64,000 nt of DNA from Haliscomenobacter sp965225875 (GTDB lineage Bacteria; Bacteroidota; Bacteroidia; Chitinophagales; Saprospiraceae). The DNA is taken from the NCBI RefSeq assembly GCF_965225875.1, contig NZ_CBDDBS010000002.1, positions 3,286,001 to 3,350,000 on the forward strand, in the 5' to 3' direction. The notes beneath the pieces were generated by a model. The model was not told the origin of the DNA, ran no database searches, and saw only the letters and a list, made by a program, of their open reading frames with translations. Shown here in pieces: positions 9,036-17,436 of the stretch; the first letter of the stretch is position 1, and each line of letters begins with the position of its first letter. Made by a program: the position numbers and the translations under genes.

Positions 9036-11069
9036 CTATTGAATGCTGATTTTATTGATCACATCGCCGACATGCAAGTCGTGGACCACACTCATGCCAT
9101 CGATTACAGTGGCGAAGATAGTGTAATTTCCGTCAAGATGAGGTGCAGGGGAATGGGTGATGAAAAACTGTACACTTTCGGTATCCAGTCCAGCTGAGGC
9201 GAGGCCTACCAAGCCCTCGTTGTCATAACGCATAGGGGCGGGCACTTCGGTGCGCAAGGTAAAATCGAGGCTACCATAGCCGTCGCCCCGAGGGCAACCC
9301 CCCTGCGCGACAAAGTTGGGAACCACCCGATGGAAAGATTTGCCATTGTAATACCCTTTACGAGCCTGTTCCACAAACATGGCTACCGAACCGGGAGCGA
9401 TCTCTGGCATCAACTGTACCCGAATCGTACCCTTGCTGGTGCTGATGATGGCCACCGGGCGTTCGCGCAAGTTAGCCAGGGTTTCCCAATTGATGGGGTG
9501 TTTCCTGGGGTCGGTTTTGCCAGGCTTGGGTTCTGGCTGGCCTTTCAGGAAGCTGATCGTTTTTTGTACTTCAAATTGGGTTTCAATGTCGCGGGGCAAT
9601 TTGAGGCTTGCCAGCGCAGTATCCAAAAAGCCCACCTGGGCAAAATATTGTCCAAAATTGCGTTGAGGCACCCGCAGGGCTTCCGCAGCTACGGCAATTA
9701 AGCCCGGATCTTTACTCAGTGAGGCTTGTTTGAAAAAAATCGACAATTCCTTGCCTACTTTTCGCCAGCCCAGGCCAAAGAAACGTTCAAAATCGGGACG
9801 TGTGGCGATTTTTTTCAAACCATTCCAGGCGGCTATGCGCACTACCGGGCTTTTTACCGCAACAGCTTGTTGTTGGATGTAGCGGTAGTTCCAGCCAAAT
9901 TCACTGAGTGCGTCCAGAAAGGCCGCTCTTTCTTCAGCAGTTTGACTCCGTTCGTAACGTCGGCGACACTGGAAATTCATCGTTTCCCGATAGTCAGCAT
10001 ACAAAGGTGGGAGCAAACGTTGGGCCGCAGCATACAAATTGGCTTGCACCGCCCAGTTGAGGGTAGAATCTTTGGCTAGCCGCCAGTAATAGGTGGCATC
10101 GCGGCCTTGTCCATAGGTCGCCAGGGTTTTGGCCGCAGTGGCAGCCACATGGCTATTGGGATCTCGCAAGGCATTAAACAGCGCAATCCGAGTAAGTTTG
10201 TAGTCCAGTTTTCCCAGAGCCTGCACAATGTTGATGCGCACCCGATAATCAGGCTCCTTGGGTAACCAGTGTGCCAGGGTATCTACTGCGTATGGCTTGT
10301 AGGTTTTGCCCAGACTGCTGGCCAAAGCCATCCGAATAAATGGGTTACTCGCCTTAGGAGCCAATGGTGCCAATTGGGACGCAAAAGTATCCAATCGTAC
10401 GTTGGCCCTGGCTAAAAAATAAGCAGCAACGTAGTGAATGCGGGGTGTAAACTGTTTATTCAGGAGCATTTCCACCATACGTTTGGTGGCAGTGCTATCC
10501 GTAATGCCCCGGAGTCCAAAGCGGTAAATCCCCCAGGCCAGACCTTCTACCAGAATTGAATCACTAGGTTTGTAAGTGCTCACGGCACTCATTTGTTGCA
10601 GCGCTTTTTTGGATCCACATTTGCCAATGGCTTCCAAAATTGCAGCATTGACTTTCATGGAAGTACCGGTGCTGTCAAAACGATCGAAGCCTGCAATCAG
10701 CAAGGGTTCTGCCGCTTTGGCCTGAGTTTGCCCCAATGCATAGGCCACTGCATACCGTACATCGGGCGATTCATCTTTGAGCAATTCGCCCAACTGCTCT
10801 ACAATTGTACTGTCTTTAATGGAGGCAAAAGCCATAGCCGCAGCGTAACGGTAGCTGGGATCTGCATCGCGCAAGTAAAAGAGCAAACTATCAACGTTGC
10901 GGGCGTCTTGCAATTGGTAAATTTCCTGGGCCGTAGCATCCTCAAAAATATTGGTACGTACTACAGCGGAAACTTTTTTATCAGAAGGAGGCGTACAAGC
11001 CTGCAGCCCCAAGAAAATCCCGATGAAAACAAAGTAAGCGATGCGTTGGTATGGCATTAGCGCGGTCAT
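9036..11069 (-). CDS. HEAT-repeat lipoprotein with C-terminal cyclophilin (peptidyl-prolyl isomerase) domain, 677 aa
   Basis: N-terminal signal ending in FLGLQAC at Cys25 suggests a lipoprotein; an alternative ATG at 11057 gives the same mature protein. Residues ~40-350 are HEAT-like helical repeats (DADPSYRYAAAMAFASI, ESPDVRYAVAYALGQ, DPNSHVAATAAKTLATYG), which form protein-binding solenoids. Residues ~535-677 are a cyclophilin with the hallmark FHRVVPNFVAQGG and the late FFITHSPAPHLDGNYTIFATV. Likely role: a periplasmic folding factor anchored to a membrane, with the HEAT solenoid presenting clients. The family is known in Bacteroidota, but its substrate is not. A hairpin and a -7 element lie upstream. 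Confidence 0.88.
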   Translation of the reverse strand: MTALMPYQRIAYFVFIGIFLGLQACTPPSDKKVSAVVRTNIFEDATAQEIYQLQDARNVDSLLFYLRDADPSYRYAAAMAFASIKDSTIVEQLGELLKDESPDVRYAVAYALGQTQAKAAEPLLIAGFDRFDSTGTSMKVNAAILEAIGKCGSKKALQQMSAVSTYKPSDSILVEGLAWGIYRFGLRGITDSTATKRMVEMLLNKQFTPRIHYVAAYFLARANVRLDTFASQLAPLAPKASNPFIRMALASSLGKTYKPYAVDTLAHWLPKEPDYRVRINIVQALGKLDYKLTRIALFNALRDPNSHVAATAAKTLATYGQGRDATYYWRLAKDSTLNWAVQANLYAAAQRLLPPLYADYRETMNFQCRRRYERSQTAEERAAFLDALSEFGWNYRYIQQQAVAVKSPVVRIAAWNGLKKIATRPDFERFFGLGWRKVGKELSIFFKQASLSKDPGLIAVAAEALRVPQRNFGQYFAQVGFLDTALASLKLPRDIETQFEVQKTISFLKGQPEPKPGKTDPRKHPINWETLANLRERPVAIISTSKGTIRVQLMPEIAPGSVAMFVEQARKGYYNGKSFHRVVPNFVAQGGCPRGDGYGSLDFTLRTEVPAPMRYDNEGLVGLASAGLDTESVQFFITHSPAPHLDGNYTIFATVIDGMSVVHDLHVGDVINKISIQ

Positions 11070-11086
11070 TTAATCCTTTGAGAAAC

Positions 11087-11126
11087 ACTAGTGTCCCGGG
11101 CATGAAGTAATGCTCGGGACACTAGT
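11087..11126. repeat. 17-bp hairpin in the leader of the HEAT/cyclophilin gene
   Basis: The arm 11087-11103 (ACTAGTGTCCCGGGCAT) pairs with 11110-11126, with one G-T wobble and a 6-nt loop. On the minus strand it follows the -7 element at 11136, so it would be transcribed in the 5' leader. No U-tract follows it in that direction. Confidence 0.75.
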
Positions 11127-11135
11127 ATGTTTTTG

Positions 11136-11143
11136 CAAAAGTA
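11136..11143 (-). promoter_or_regulatory. Putative -7 element (TACTTTTG) for the HEAT/cyclophilin gene
   Basis: Minus-strand TACTTTTG followed by CA matches TAnnTTTG, 66 nt before the ATG at 11069. The leader so defined contains the 17-bp hairpin. Confidence 0.45.
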
Positions 11144-11196
11144 AAAAAAAAGGAATGCTTTTGGTGTTGCCTCAAAATTTGATTTAAAGACCCCGC

Positions 11197-13764
11197 TTAA
11201 TTATTCAACTCATCCCCGAACTGATCTTCCTTACCAGCTCCTACGCCCGGATCATTCAAATTTAGACCACCCTGGGTGTATTTAGAACAGTCGAGTTCGA
11301 TGCCCAAGTCTCCCGGAGGGCGATAAAAACGTTTGGAAGCATCGAAGCGCAAGTCTTTGGCACTTTCCAATTGGCGGATGAATTCTACGAAAAATGGCTT
11401 GGCCATCCGTGCCCCTTGACCATAGGTAGAAGAACGGAAGTGAACCCAACGATCTTCACCACCTACCCAGGTGCCAACCACCAGATTGGGCGTCATACCC
11501 ATAAACCAGCCATCCACGAAGTCGTTGGTCGTACCAGTTTTACCACCCACATCACTTTTAACTCCACTGATATTGGCCGCATAACGCAATAGTTCGACCA
11601 TTACATAGTTGGGGGCAGCCTGAATGGCTTGTTCCTCCCGTATCTCGGATTCGTAAATCACCTTACCATTTTTGTCCTCGATGCGCAAAACGGTGGTGGG
11701 GCGTACATAAAGGCCGTTATTGGCAAAGGTGGAAAATGCACCTGTCATTTCCATCACGCTCAAATCAGCAGCTCCAAGACAAATTGCCGGGCTTTTAGGC
11801 ACTCGGTACTGCCCATTGGGGTAACGGGTACTGCTGTCGATGCCCATTGCATGCACCAGGGTGCGGATGGGTAGTGTACTCTTGAGTTCTTTGACCAGTT
11901 GGACTGATACCGAGTTTTTGGACTTGCGCAGCCCTTCTTTCAAATTGATCAAACGACCGGAATATTCATTGTTAAAGTTGCGGGGGGCCCACCGGCTGTA
12001 CAAATTGAAATCCCCATCACCTGGTTCGATGGTCTGCTGGACATCGTAAACGGTGTAACAGGGGGAGAGTCGATTGAGCGCGATTGCCGCTGCATATACA
12101 AATGGCTTGAAGGTAGAACCTACCTGCCGGCTGATCCGGGTATGGTCGTATTGGAAATATTTGGAGTTGATACCGCCTACCCAGGCTTTGACGTAACCGC
12201 TGCGGGGTTCCACTGCCAAAATACCGGTTTGCAAAAACATGCGGTGGTATTTGATAGAGTCTAGCGGCGACATCACTGTGTCTTTTTCAAAATTGCGCCC
12301 GGGTTCATAGGTAAAAACTTTCATCCGCACGGGGCGACGAAAATCCCGTTTGACCACCTCTTGCAAACGCCGCCATTGGGTGAGCAATTGGGGGAAATCC
12401 TGATGGTTCATCACCTTGCGGTATTGGGCCGCCAGGTTGACCCCGATAATTTGTTCCTCTACCAACTGATTCAGATAGCCAGCTTTCTGATTTTCTTTTT
12501 CCATGCGGTCAATTTCACGATCGTCCTCATGGAAAAAACCTTCCCCAATCGCATCAGACTCAATGCGCCGGGTGATCTCGCCCAGGTACAAATCGCGCAG
12601 CACCTGGTAGCGATCTGTTGCCCGAATGTTGTTTTCTAGTGCAGCCTGGCGAGTAGGCACTTGGGGAATATTGGCGTCCGAACCTCCTTTGTAGTTCCAG
12701 GGGTCTTTTCCCCGCCATTCATTCCAGAAGGCTTTCTGCAAACTGGACATGTGTTTGATCATGGCTCTTTCGGCCAGCCTTTGTACTTCACCGTCGATGG
12801 TGGTATAAATTTTTAGACCATCCCGGTACAAATCATAGGGGGTACCATCGGAGCGTTTTTGGCATTCCTTACTGGCTAAAATCACCTTGAGGTCTTGGCG
12901 CAATTCCTCTCGGAAATAAGTAGCGATGCCATCGATATGGGATTTGCGGCGAAATTTGATACCCAGATCGGTTGTCCGCAATTCGTTGTAGCGGGTTTCG
13001 GTGAGTGAGCCATTTTTCACCATTTGGTTCAACACGATTTCCCGGCGTTTTTTACACAGCTCTGGCCGGCGGATTGGATTGAAGTAGGAAGGGTTTTGCA
13101 GCATCCCAATCAGCATGGCGGCTTCCTGAAGCTCCAGATTTTTGGGCGTTTTGCTAAAATAGGTATCGGCGGCAGCCTTGATGCCGTAGGCATTATTGAC
13201 AAATTCTGCCTTGTTCAGGTACATCGACAAAATTTCCTCTTTGGTGTATTTTCGCTCCAAGCGTACCGCAATGATCCACTCCTTAAATTTTTGCATCACC
13301 CGCGCCAAACCAGAGCCTGGTTTTTGGGTAAACAACAATTTGGCCAGCTGTTGGGTAATGGTACTGGCACCCCCCGAACTGCGTTTTTGCAGCAATACCG
13401 TTTTGAACAATACCCGGCCTAAGGCTTCAAAGTCGATGCCAGCGTGCTCGTAATACCGTTTGTCTTCCGTAGCAATCAGCGCATGGACGAGGTATGGGGA
13501 TAAAGAATCGTAGGTGATTGGAATACGGTTTTCAGCAGCATACACTCCTAACAATTCGCCATTGTCGGCCAAAATCTGGGTAGCTAACTCACTGCGCGGG
13601 TTCTCCAATTGCTGCAAGGAGGGCAAGTTGGTGAAAGACAACAGCACAAAAAACAAAAATCCAAAAAGCAACCCGTACAAGGTCAGTCGCCACATCCATT
13701 TTACGATGACTAAGTGGGTAGGATGGTTGGCTCCACTAAAAAGATATTCGATGATTGTGCGCAT
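11197..13764 (-). CDS. mrcA: Penicillin-binding protein 1A (class A transglycosylase/transpeptidase), 855 aa
   Basis: A bifunctional peptidoglycan synthase. A short cytoplasmic tail and one membrane segment (residues ~26-48, LTLYGLLFGFLFFVLL) are followed by the GT51 glycosyltransferase (EDKRYYEHAGIDFEALGR with the catalytic Glu, then GGASTITQQLAK) and the transpeptidase domain with serine motif STFK, second motif SKN (KSKNSVSV) and third motif KTG (GGKTGTTNDFVDGW). The long middle segment at ~330-480 is charged and probably an interdomain module typical of Bacteroidota PBP1A. It acts in the periplasm on lipid II. The mrcA symbol is by family analogy. Own promoter at 13786; downstream gene is the HEAT/cyclophilin lipoprotein. 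Confidence 0.93.
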   Translation of the reverse strand: MRTIIEYLFSGANHPTHLVIVKWMWRLTLYGLLFGFLFFVLLSFTNLPSLQQLENPRSELATQILADNGELLGVYAAENRIPITYDSLSPYLVHALIATEDKRYYEHAGIDFEALGRVLFKTVLLQKRSSGGASTITQQLAKLLFTQKPGSGLARVMQKFKEWIIAVRLERKYTKEEILSMYLNKAEFVNNAYGIKAAADTYFSKTPKNLELQEAAMLIGMLQNPSYFNPIRRPELCKKRREIVLNQMVKNGSLTETRYNELRTTDLGIKFRRKSHIDGIATYFREELRQDLKVILASKECQKRSDGTPYDLYRDGLKIYTTIDGEVQRLAERAMIKHMSSLQKAFWNEWRGKDPWNYKGGSDANIPQVPTRQAALENNIRATDRYQVLRDLYLGEITRRIESDAIGEGFFHEDDREIDRMEKENQKAGYLNQLVEEQIIGVNLAAQYRKVMNHQDFPQLLTQWRRLQEVVKRDFRRPVRMKVFTYEPGRNFEKDTVMSPLDSIKYHRMFLQTGILAVEPRSGYVKAWVGGINSKYFQYDHTRISRQVGSTFKPFVYAAAIALNRLSPCYTVYDVQQTIEPGDGDFNLYSRWAPRNFNNEYSGRLINLKEGLRKSKNSVSVQLVKELKSTLPIRTLVHAMGIDSSTRYPNGQYRVPKSPAICLGAADLSVMEMTGAFSTFANNGLYVRPTTVLRIEDKNGKVIYESEIREEQAIQAAPNYVMVELLRYAANISGVKSDVGGKTGTTNDFVDGWFMGMTPNLVVGTWVGGEDRWVHFRSSTYGQGARMAKPFFVEFIRQLESAKDLRFDASKRFYRPPGDLGIELDCSKYTQGGLNLNDPGVGAGKEDQFGDELNN

Positions 13765-13785
13765 AAGCTTTGGCTAATATATACC

Positions 13786-13793
13786 CAAAGATA
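13786..13793 (-). promoter_or_regulatory. Putative -7 element (TATCTTTG) for the PBP1A gene
   Basis: Minus-strand TATCTTTG matches TAnnTTTG and lies 21 nt before the ATG at 13764. A TTG about 22 nt further upstream could be the -33 element; it lies inside the 3' end of aroB. Confidence 0.45.
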
Positions 13794-13803
13794 CAAATTA
13801 TTT

Positions 13804-14868
13804 TCAATGACTCAATTGCTGGTAATAGCGTAGGCTATCCATAATCTCAGGGGCTTCCGCATGGCAATTGATGTGCACCTGGCCGGGTGCACCAATCAGG
13901 GAAAAATTGATCTTTTGGCCTTCATTCTTTTTATCATTTCCCATTAAACGGAAATACGCTGAAAAATTTTCTTCGTGCAGGGTGTAATGGCCATAAATTT
14001 TGATAAAAAATGCGCTGATTTCTGCCAAATCCGCTGCTGTGAGGTACCCTTGTTGCTGAGACAACCAGGCTTCCGTAATCATCCCTATGGCGATGGCTTC
14101 ACCGTGCAGCAAGGGGCGATCTGTTTCCAGTGCAAATCCTTCCACCGCATGACCGATGGTATGACCAAAGTTCAACGCCTTGCGCAAGCCTCGCTCAAAG
14201 GGATCTTCCTCAACCACGTGTTTTTTGATGAGCAAAGAGGGCACAATCAATTCTGCCCAATTGACTCCACTCAAATCGCTGATGTTTTTGATTTTATCCC
14301 ATTGTTCCACATCTTGGATCAGGCCATGTTTGATGATCTCAGCAAACCCACTGCGGATCTCGCGGGCAGATAGGGTAGTCAAAAATGCCGGATCAACAAA
14401 AACCGCCTGCGGGTTACAGAATACCCCAATGCTGTTTTTGATCATGCCAAAATCAATGCCCAACTTGCCTCCGATCGATGCATCTACTTGGGAAAGTAAA
14501 GTGGTTGGGACTTGTACAAAATCCACACCTCTTTTGTAGGTACTCGCACAAAAGCCACCCATATCACCAATCACGCCACCTCCCAGATTGATGACCAAAG
14601 CTTTCCGATCTAGCCCAGCATCCAACATTTGTTGCCAGATGTGCTGACAAGTTCCGATGTGTTTGTGCTGCTCACCAGGCGGGATTTTGATCAGTAGGTA
14701 GTGCTGATTTCCTAAAGCAGCCGTTAAACGAGGCAGGCAATGCCGGGCCGTATTCTCATCCGCAATGACCAAAATCTGGCCGTATTTTTTCTGCGCCAAA
14801 AAATGCTGCCATCCCGTTTCAATCGGGCCAACGTAAATGTTGTAGTCGCTAAGGGCTATTGTTTGCAT
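13804..14868 (-). CDS. aroB: 3-dehydroquinate synthase, 354 aa
   Basis: Second step of the shikimate pathway: DAHP to 3-dehydroquinate, NAD+ and a divalent metal required (EC 4.2.3.4). Seen: the NAD-binding region VINLGGGVIGDMGGFCAS, FVQVPTTLLSQVDASIGGK, and the metal ligands in FAEIIKHGL (Glu), RKALNFGHTIGHAVE (His) and LLHGEAIAIGM (His). Start placed at ATG 14868 (MQTIALSDYNIYVG). An in-frame ATG at 14919 would add 17 hydrophobic residues that are not part of the family and would move into the intergenic region shared with the paa promoter. The next shikimate-pathway gene in the window, aroA, is ~8 kb away. Confidence 0.95.
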   Translation of the reverse strand: MQTIALSDYNIYVGPIETGWQHFLAQKKYGQILVIADENTARHCLPRLTAALGNQHYLLIKIPPGEQHKHIGTCQHIWQQMLDAGLDRKALVINLGGGVIGDMGGFCASTYKRGVDFVQVPTTLLSQVDASIGGKLGIDFGMIKNSIGVFCNPQAVFVDPAFLTTLSAREIRSGFAEIIKHGLIQDVEQWDKIKNISDLSGVNWAELIVPSLLIKKHVVEEDPFERGLRKALNFGHTIGHAVEGFALETDRPLLHGEAIAIGMITEAWLSQQQGYLTAADLAEISAFFIKIYGHYTLHEENFSAYFRLMGNDKKNEGQKINFSLIGAPGQVHINCHAEAPEIMDSLRYYQQLSH

Positions 14869-14957
14869 GTGCTTAAATGAAATTAAAAAAATAAAAGTAG
14901 GCCATTCTCTCATTTTCACACACCCAAGGGTCTTTTTTTTACCAAAAACAAAAACGT

Positions 14958-14973
14958 ACTAACGTTTGTTAGT
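14958..14973. promoter_or_regulatory. Perfect palindromic operator candidate upstream of the paa operon
   Basis: ACTAAC-GTTT-GTTAGT: 6-bp perfect half sites separated by 4 bp. The central TTTG is also the best -33 candidate for the promoter whose -7 element is at 14988. Inverted AAC/GTT half sites of this size are typical of TetR-family operators, and phenylacetate operons in several phyla are controlled by TetR-type PaaR. No such regulator gene is in the window. Confidence 0.6.
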
Positions 14974-14995
14974 TTGTAAAATCCCTGTACTTTTG
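14965..14995 (+). promoter_or_regulatory. Promoter of the paa operon (-33 TTTG, -7 TACTTTTG)
   Basis: TACTTTTG at 14988-14995 matches the TAnnTTTG consensus exactly. TTTG at 14965-14968 is 19 bp upstream, within the 17-23 bp spacing usual for this promoter class. The -7 element ends 19 nt before the paaE ATG at 15015. Confidence 0.6.
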
Positions 14996-15014
14996 CTGCA
15001 TTAGGAAAAGAACT

Positions 15015-16079
15015 ATGAAATTTCATCCCTTAAAAGTCGCCGATATCCGCCGTGAGACCACTGATTGTATCTCCGTTGCCATACATATTCCTGCTGAACT
15101 ACAGGAACAATTCCGATTTTCAGCAGGGCAATACCTGACTTTTAGGGTGAATCTCCAGGGCCAGGAAATCCGGCGCTCTTACTCCATATGCAGCAGTCCC
15201 TTGGAGCAGGAATGGCGGGTGGCCATCAAAAAAGTACCCGGAGGCCTGTTTTCCACCTTTGCCAATGAGCAATTAAAAGTGGGAGATACGATCGATGTGA
15301 TGCCTCCAATGGGCAGATTTGGGCAGCAAATTGAAAGCCAGGATGCCCAAACCTATATCGCCTTTGCCGCAGGAAGTGGCATCACCCCTATCCTGTCTAT
15401 CCTCAAAACAGCTCTAGCTAACCAGCCACAGAGCCGGTTCATTTTGCTTTACGGCAATCAAAACCGGCATTCCATCCTTTTTAAAGCGGAATTGGAAGCT
15501 TTGAAAAACCGTCACATGGGGCGGTTAAGCATTTACCACGTTTTGAGCCGGGAAATGGTAGATGCGCCCTTGTTCCACGGGCGAATCGATGCTGAAAAGT
15601 GTCGTTCTTTTTTACAAAAACTCATCCCTGTCGAGCGCATCGATCAATGTTTTATCTGCGGCCCGGAGGACATGATCCATACCGTAAAACAGACCTTGAT
15701 TGAAGCAGCTTTTGATCCCCAAAAAATTCACTTTGAGTTATTTGGTGTAAAAAACAAAGCTCCAAAACCCACTCTTGACAACGAGATTAAAGGCCCTTTA
15801 AGTAAGGTCAAAATCCACCTGGACGGCGGCATCTTTGAAATCCCTGTTGCCTACGACGGGGAAAGTGTACTGGATGTGGCTTTGCGCAGTGGTGCTGATT
15901 TGCCATTCGCCTGCAAAGGTGGCGTTTGTTGCACTTGCCGGGCCAAGGTGTTGTCCGGAAATGTAAAAATGCAGGTCAATTATGCACTTGAAGCGGACGA
16001 GGTTGCAGCAGGATATGTCTTAACCTGTCAAAGCCATCCTCGTTCAGCACAAGTGACATTGGATTTTGATGCAAAATAA
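15015..16079 (+). CDS. paaE: Phenylacetyl-CoA epoxidase reductase subunit PaaE, 354 aa
   Basis: Passes electrons from NAD(P)H through FAD and a [2Fe-2S] centre to the PaaA di-iron site. Domains in order: FAD-binding barrel with RRSYSICS (residues ~54-61), NAD-binding fold with AAGSGITPILSIL and FICGPEDMI, and a C-terminal plant-type ferredoxin with CKGGVCCTCRAKV and the distal Cys of LTCQSHP. The length matches known PaaE (~350 aa). It is the first gene of the operon, whereas in E. coli paaE follows paaABCD. The paaA ATG starts on the base after the paaE stop codon. Confidence 0.95.
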   Translation: MKFHPLKVADIRRETTDCISVAIHIPAELQEQFRFSAGQYLTFRVNLQGQEIRRSYSICSSPLEQEWRVAIKKVPGGLFSTFANEQLKVGDTIDVMPPMGRFGQQIESQDAQTYIAFAAGSGITPILSILKTALANQPQSRFILLYGNQNRHSILFKAELEALKNRHMGRLSIYHVLSREMVDAPLFHGRIDAEKCRSFLQKLIPVERIDQCFICGPEDMIHTVKQTLIEAAFDPQKIHFELFGVKNKAPKPTLDNEIKGPLSKVKIHLDGGIFEIPVAYDGESVLDVALRSGADLPFACKGGVCCTCRAKVLSGNVKMQVNYALEADEVAAGYVLTCQSHPRSAQVTLDFDAK

Positions 16080-17033
16080 ATGACTATGGTAGCTCATCCT
16101 GATTTACAAACCCAGTTCGACCTGCGGGTCGCCGAAGACCAACGCATCGAGCCCAGAGACTGGATGCCTGAGCCTTATCGGCGGACCCTGGTTCGGCAAA
16201 TTTCCCAACATGCCCATTCGGAAATTGTGGGGATGCTGCCAGAGGGTAACTGGATCACTCGTGCGCCATCGCTACGGCGAAAAGCCGTACTCCTGGCTAA
16301 AGTTCAGGACGAAGCCGGGCATGGCCTTTACCTCTACAGTGCCGCCGAAACCCTGGGCACCAGCCGGGAACAAATGATCGATGACCTGCACAGTGGCAAG
16401 GCCAAATATTCCAGCATTTTTAATTACCCCACCCTCTCCTGGGCAGACATGGGGGCAATTGGTTGGTTGGTAGATGGGGCCGCCATTATGAATCAGGTGC
16501 CTTTGTGCCGTACCTCCTATGGCCCTTACGCCCGCGCGATGGTGCGGATTTGTAAGGAAGAAAGTTTTCATCAGCGCCAGGGCTACGAAATCATGATGAC
16601 CCTCGCCAAGGGTTCAGAAGCGCAACGCGCCATGGCCCAGGATGCCCTCAACCGCTGGTGGTGGCCAGTACTGATGATGTTTGGGCCCAAGGACGATGAA
16701 TCCCCCAATACAGCCTTATCGATGCAGTGGAAAATCAAACGTTTTACAAATGATGAACTCCGCCAAAAATTTGTCGATGTTACCGTTCCTCAAGCCGAAT
16801 ACCTCGGGCTGAGCATTCCTGATCCTGAATTAAAATGGAATGAAGGGCGAGGACACTACGATTTTGGCCCCATCAACTGGGATGAATTTTGGGAGGTAGT
16901 CAAAGGCAATGGGCCCTGTAATCGCCAACGACTCGAAGCCCGCCGCAAGGCGCACGAGGAAGGGGCGTGGGTGCGGGAGGCGGCTGCCGCTTATGCTAAA
17001 AAAAGAATGACGAATAATTCGAATGACGAATGA
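16080..17033 (+). CDS. paaA: Phenylacetyl-CoA 1,2-epoxidase catalytic subunit PaaA, 317 aa
   Basis: Catalytic subunit of the ring-1,2-epoxidase, converting phenylacetyl-CoA to the epoxide with O2. Very close to known PaaA proteins: QHAHSEIVGMLPEGNWITRA (first Glu ligand), KVQDEAGHGLYLYSAAE (ExxH ligand pair) and ICKEESFHQRQG (second ExxH). Contiguous with paaE (no gap). The C-terminal residues MTNNSNDE and the stop codon are encoded by the left arm of the inverted repeat at 17006, so this tail is not ancestral PaaA sequence. Works as a complex with PaaB and PaaC. Confidence 0.97.
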   Translation: MTMVAHPDLQTQFDLRVAEDQRIEPRDWMPEPYRRTLVRQISQHAHSEIVGMLPEGNWITRAPSLRRKAVLLAKVQDEAGHGLYLYSAAETLGTSREQMIDDLHSGKAKYSSIFNYPTLSWADMGAIGWLVDGAAIMNQVPLCRTSYGPYARAMVRICKEESFHQRQGYEIMMTLAKGSEAQRAMAQDALNRWWWPVLMMFGPKDDESPNTALSMQWKIKRFTNDELRQKFVDVTVPQAEYLGLSIPDPELKWNEGRGHYDFGPINWDEFWEVVKGNGPCNRQRLEARRKAHEEGAWVREAAAAYAKKRMTNNSNDE

Positions 17034-17087
17034 CGAATTTGCCGGCTGCCTAAAATTCGTCATTCGTCATTCGAATTATTCGTCATT
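17006..17087. repeat. 35-bp perfect inverted repeat inside the paa operon, overlapping the paaA 3' end
   Basis: Arm 17006-17040 is perfectly complementary to 17053-17087, with a 12-nt loop. The arm is largely made of the heptamer AATGACG (three copies, the first separated from the others by AATAATTCG). It encodes the last residues and the TGA stop of PaaA. In RNA it would be a very stable hairpin between paaA and paaB. Confidence 0.9.
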
Positions 17088-17100
17088 ATAATCAGTAGAC

Positions 17101-17385
17101 ATGGACACACAATGGCCCCTCTGGGAAGTTTTCATCCGCAGCAAACAAGGACTTGACCACAAACACGTGGGGAGCCTGCATGCTGCCGATGCACAAATGG
17201 CAATGGAAAATGCCAGAGATGTGTATACCCGCCGCCGGGAAGGTGTGAGCATTTGGGTGGTGGAGTCGAAGCACATCCACGCATCGAACCCCGATGAGCA
17301 GGAAGCCTTTTTTGACCCGGCCGACGACAAGGCCTATCGGCACCCGACTTTTTACGAAGTACCCGATTCTCTTACCCATATTTAA
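17101..17385 (+). CDS. paaB: Phenylacetyl-CoA epoxidase subunit PaaB, 94 aa
   Basis: Small PaaB subunit that bridges PaaAC heterodimers in the epoxidase. Recognised by WPLWEVFIRSKQGLDHKHVG at the N-terminus, the DAQMAMENARDVYTRRREG helix and SIWVVESKHIHAS; the length is normal. It is separated from paaA by the 35-bp inverted repeat, and its TAA stop is the first triplet of the next palindrome. ATG 17101 is the only sensible start. Confidence 0.95.
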   Translation: MDTQWPLWEVFIRSKQGLDHKHVGSLHAADAQMAMENARDVYTRRREGVSIWVVESKHIHASNPDEQEAFFDPADDKAYRHPTFYEVPDSLTHI

Positions 17386-17423
17386 GGGGCGATAAAAAAA
17401 TAAGTGATCATTTTGTCCCACTA
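17383..17423. repeat. Dispersed ~40-bp palindrome, copy A (between paaB and paaC)
   Basis: Runs from TAAGGGGCGATAAAA to TTTTGTCCCACTA. Its reverse complement closely matches the copies at 29607-29646 and 53638-53760. It begins with the paaB stop codon and ends 13 nt before the paaC ATG. Confidence 0.75.
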
Positions 17424-17436
17424 CAAAAACTGGACT

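Noticed and set aside
17404..17436. Earlier GTG start for paaC
   Set aside because: Lies in palindrome copy A and adds 11 residues absent from PaaC proteins.
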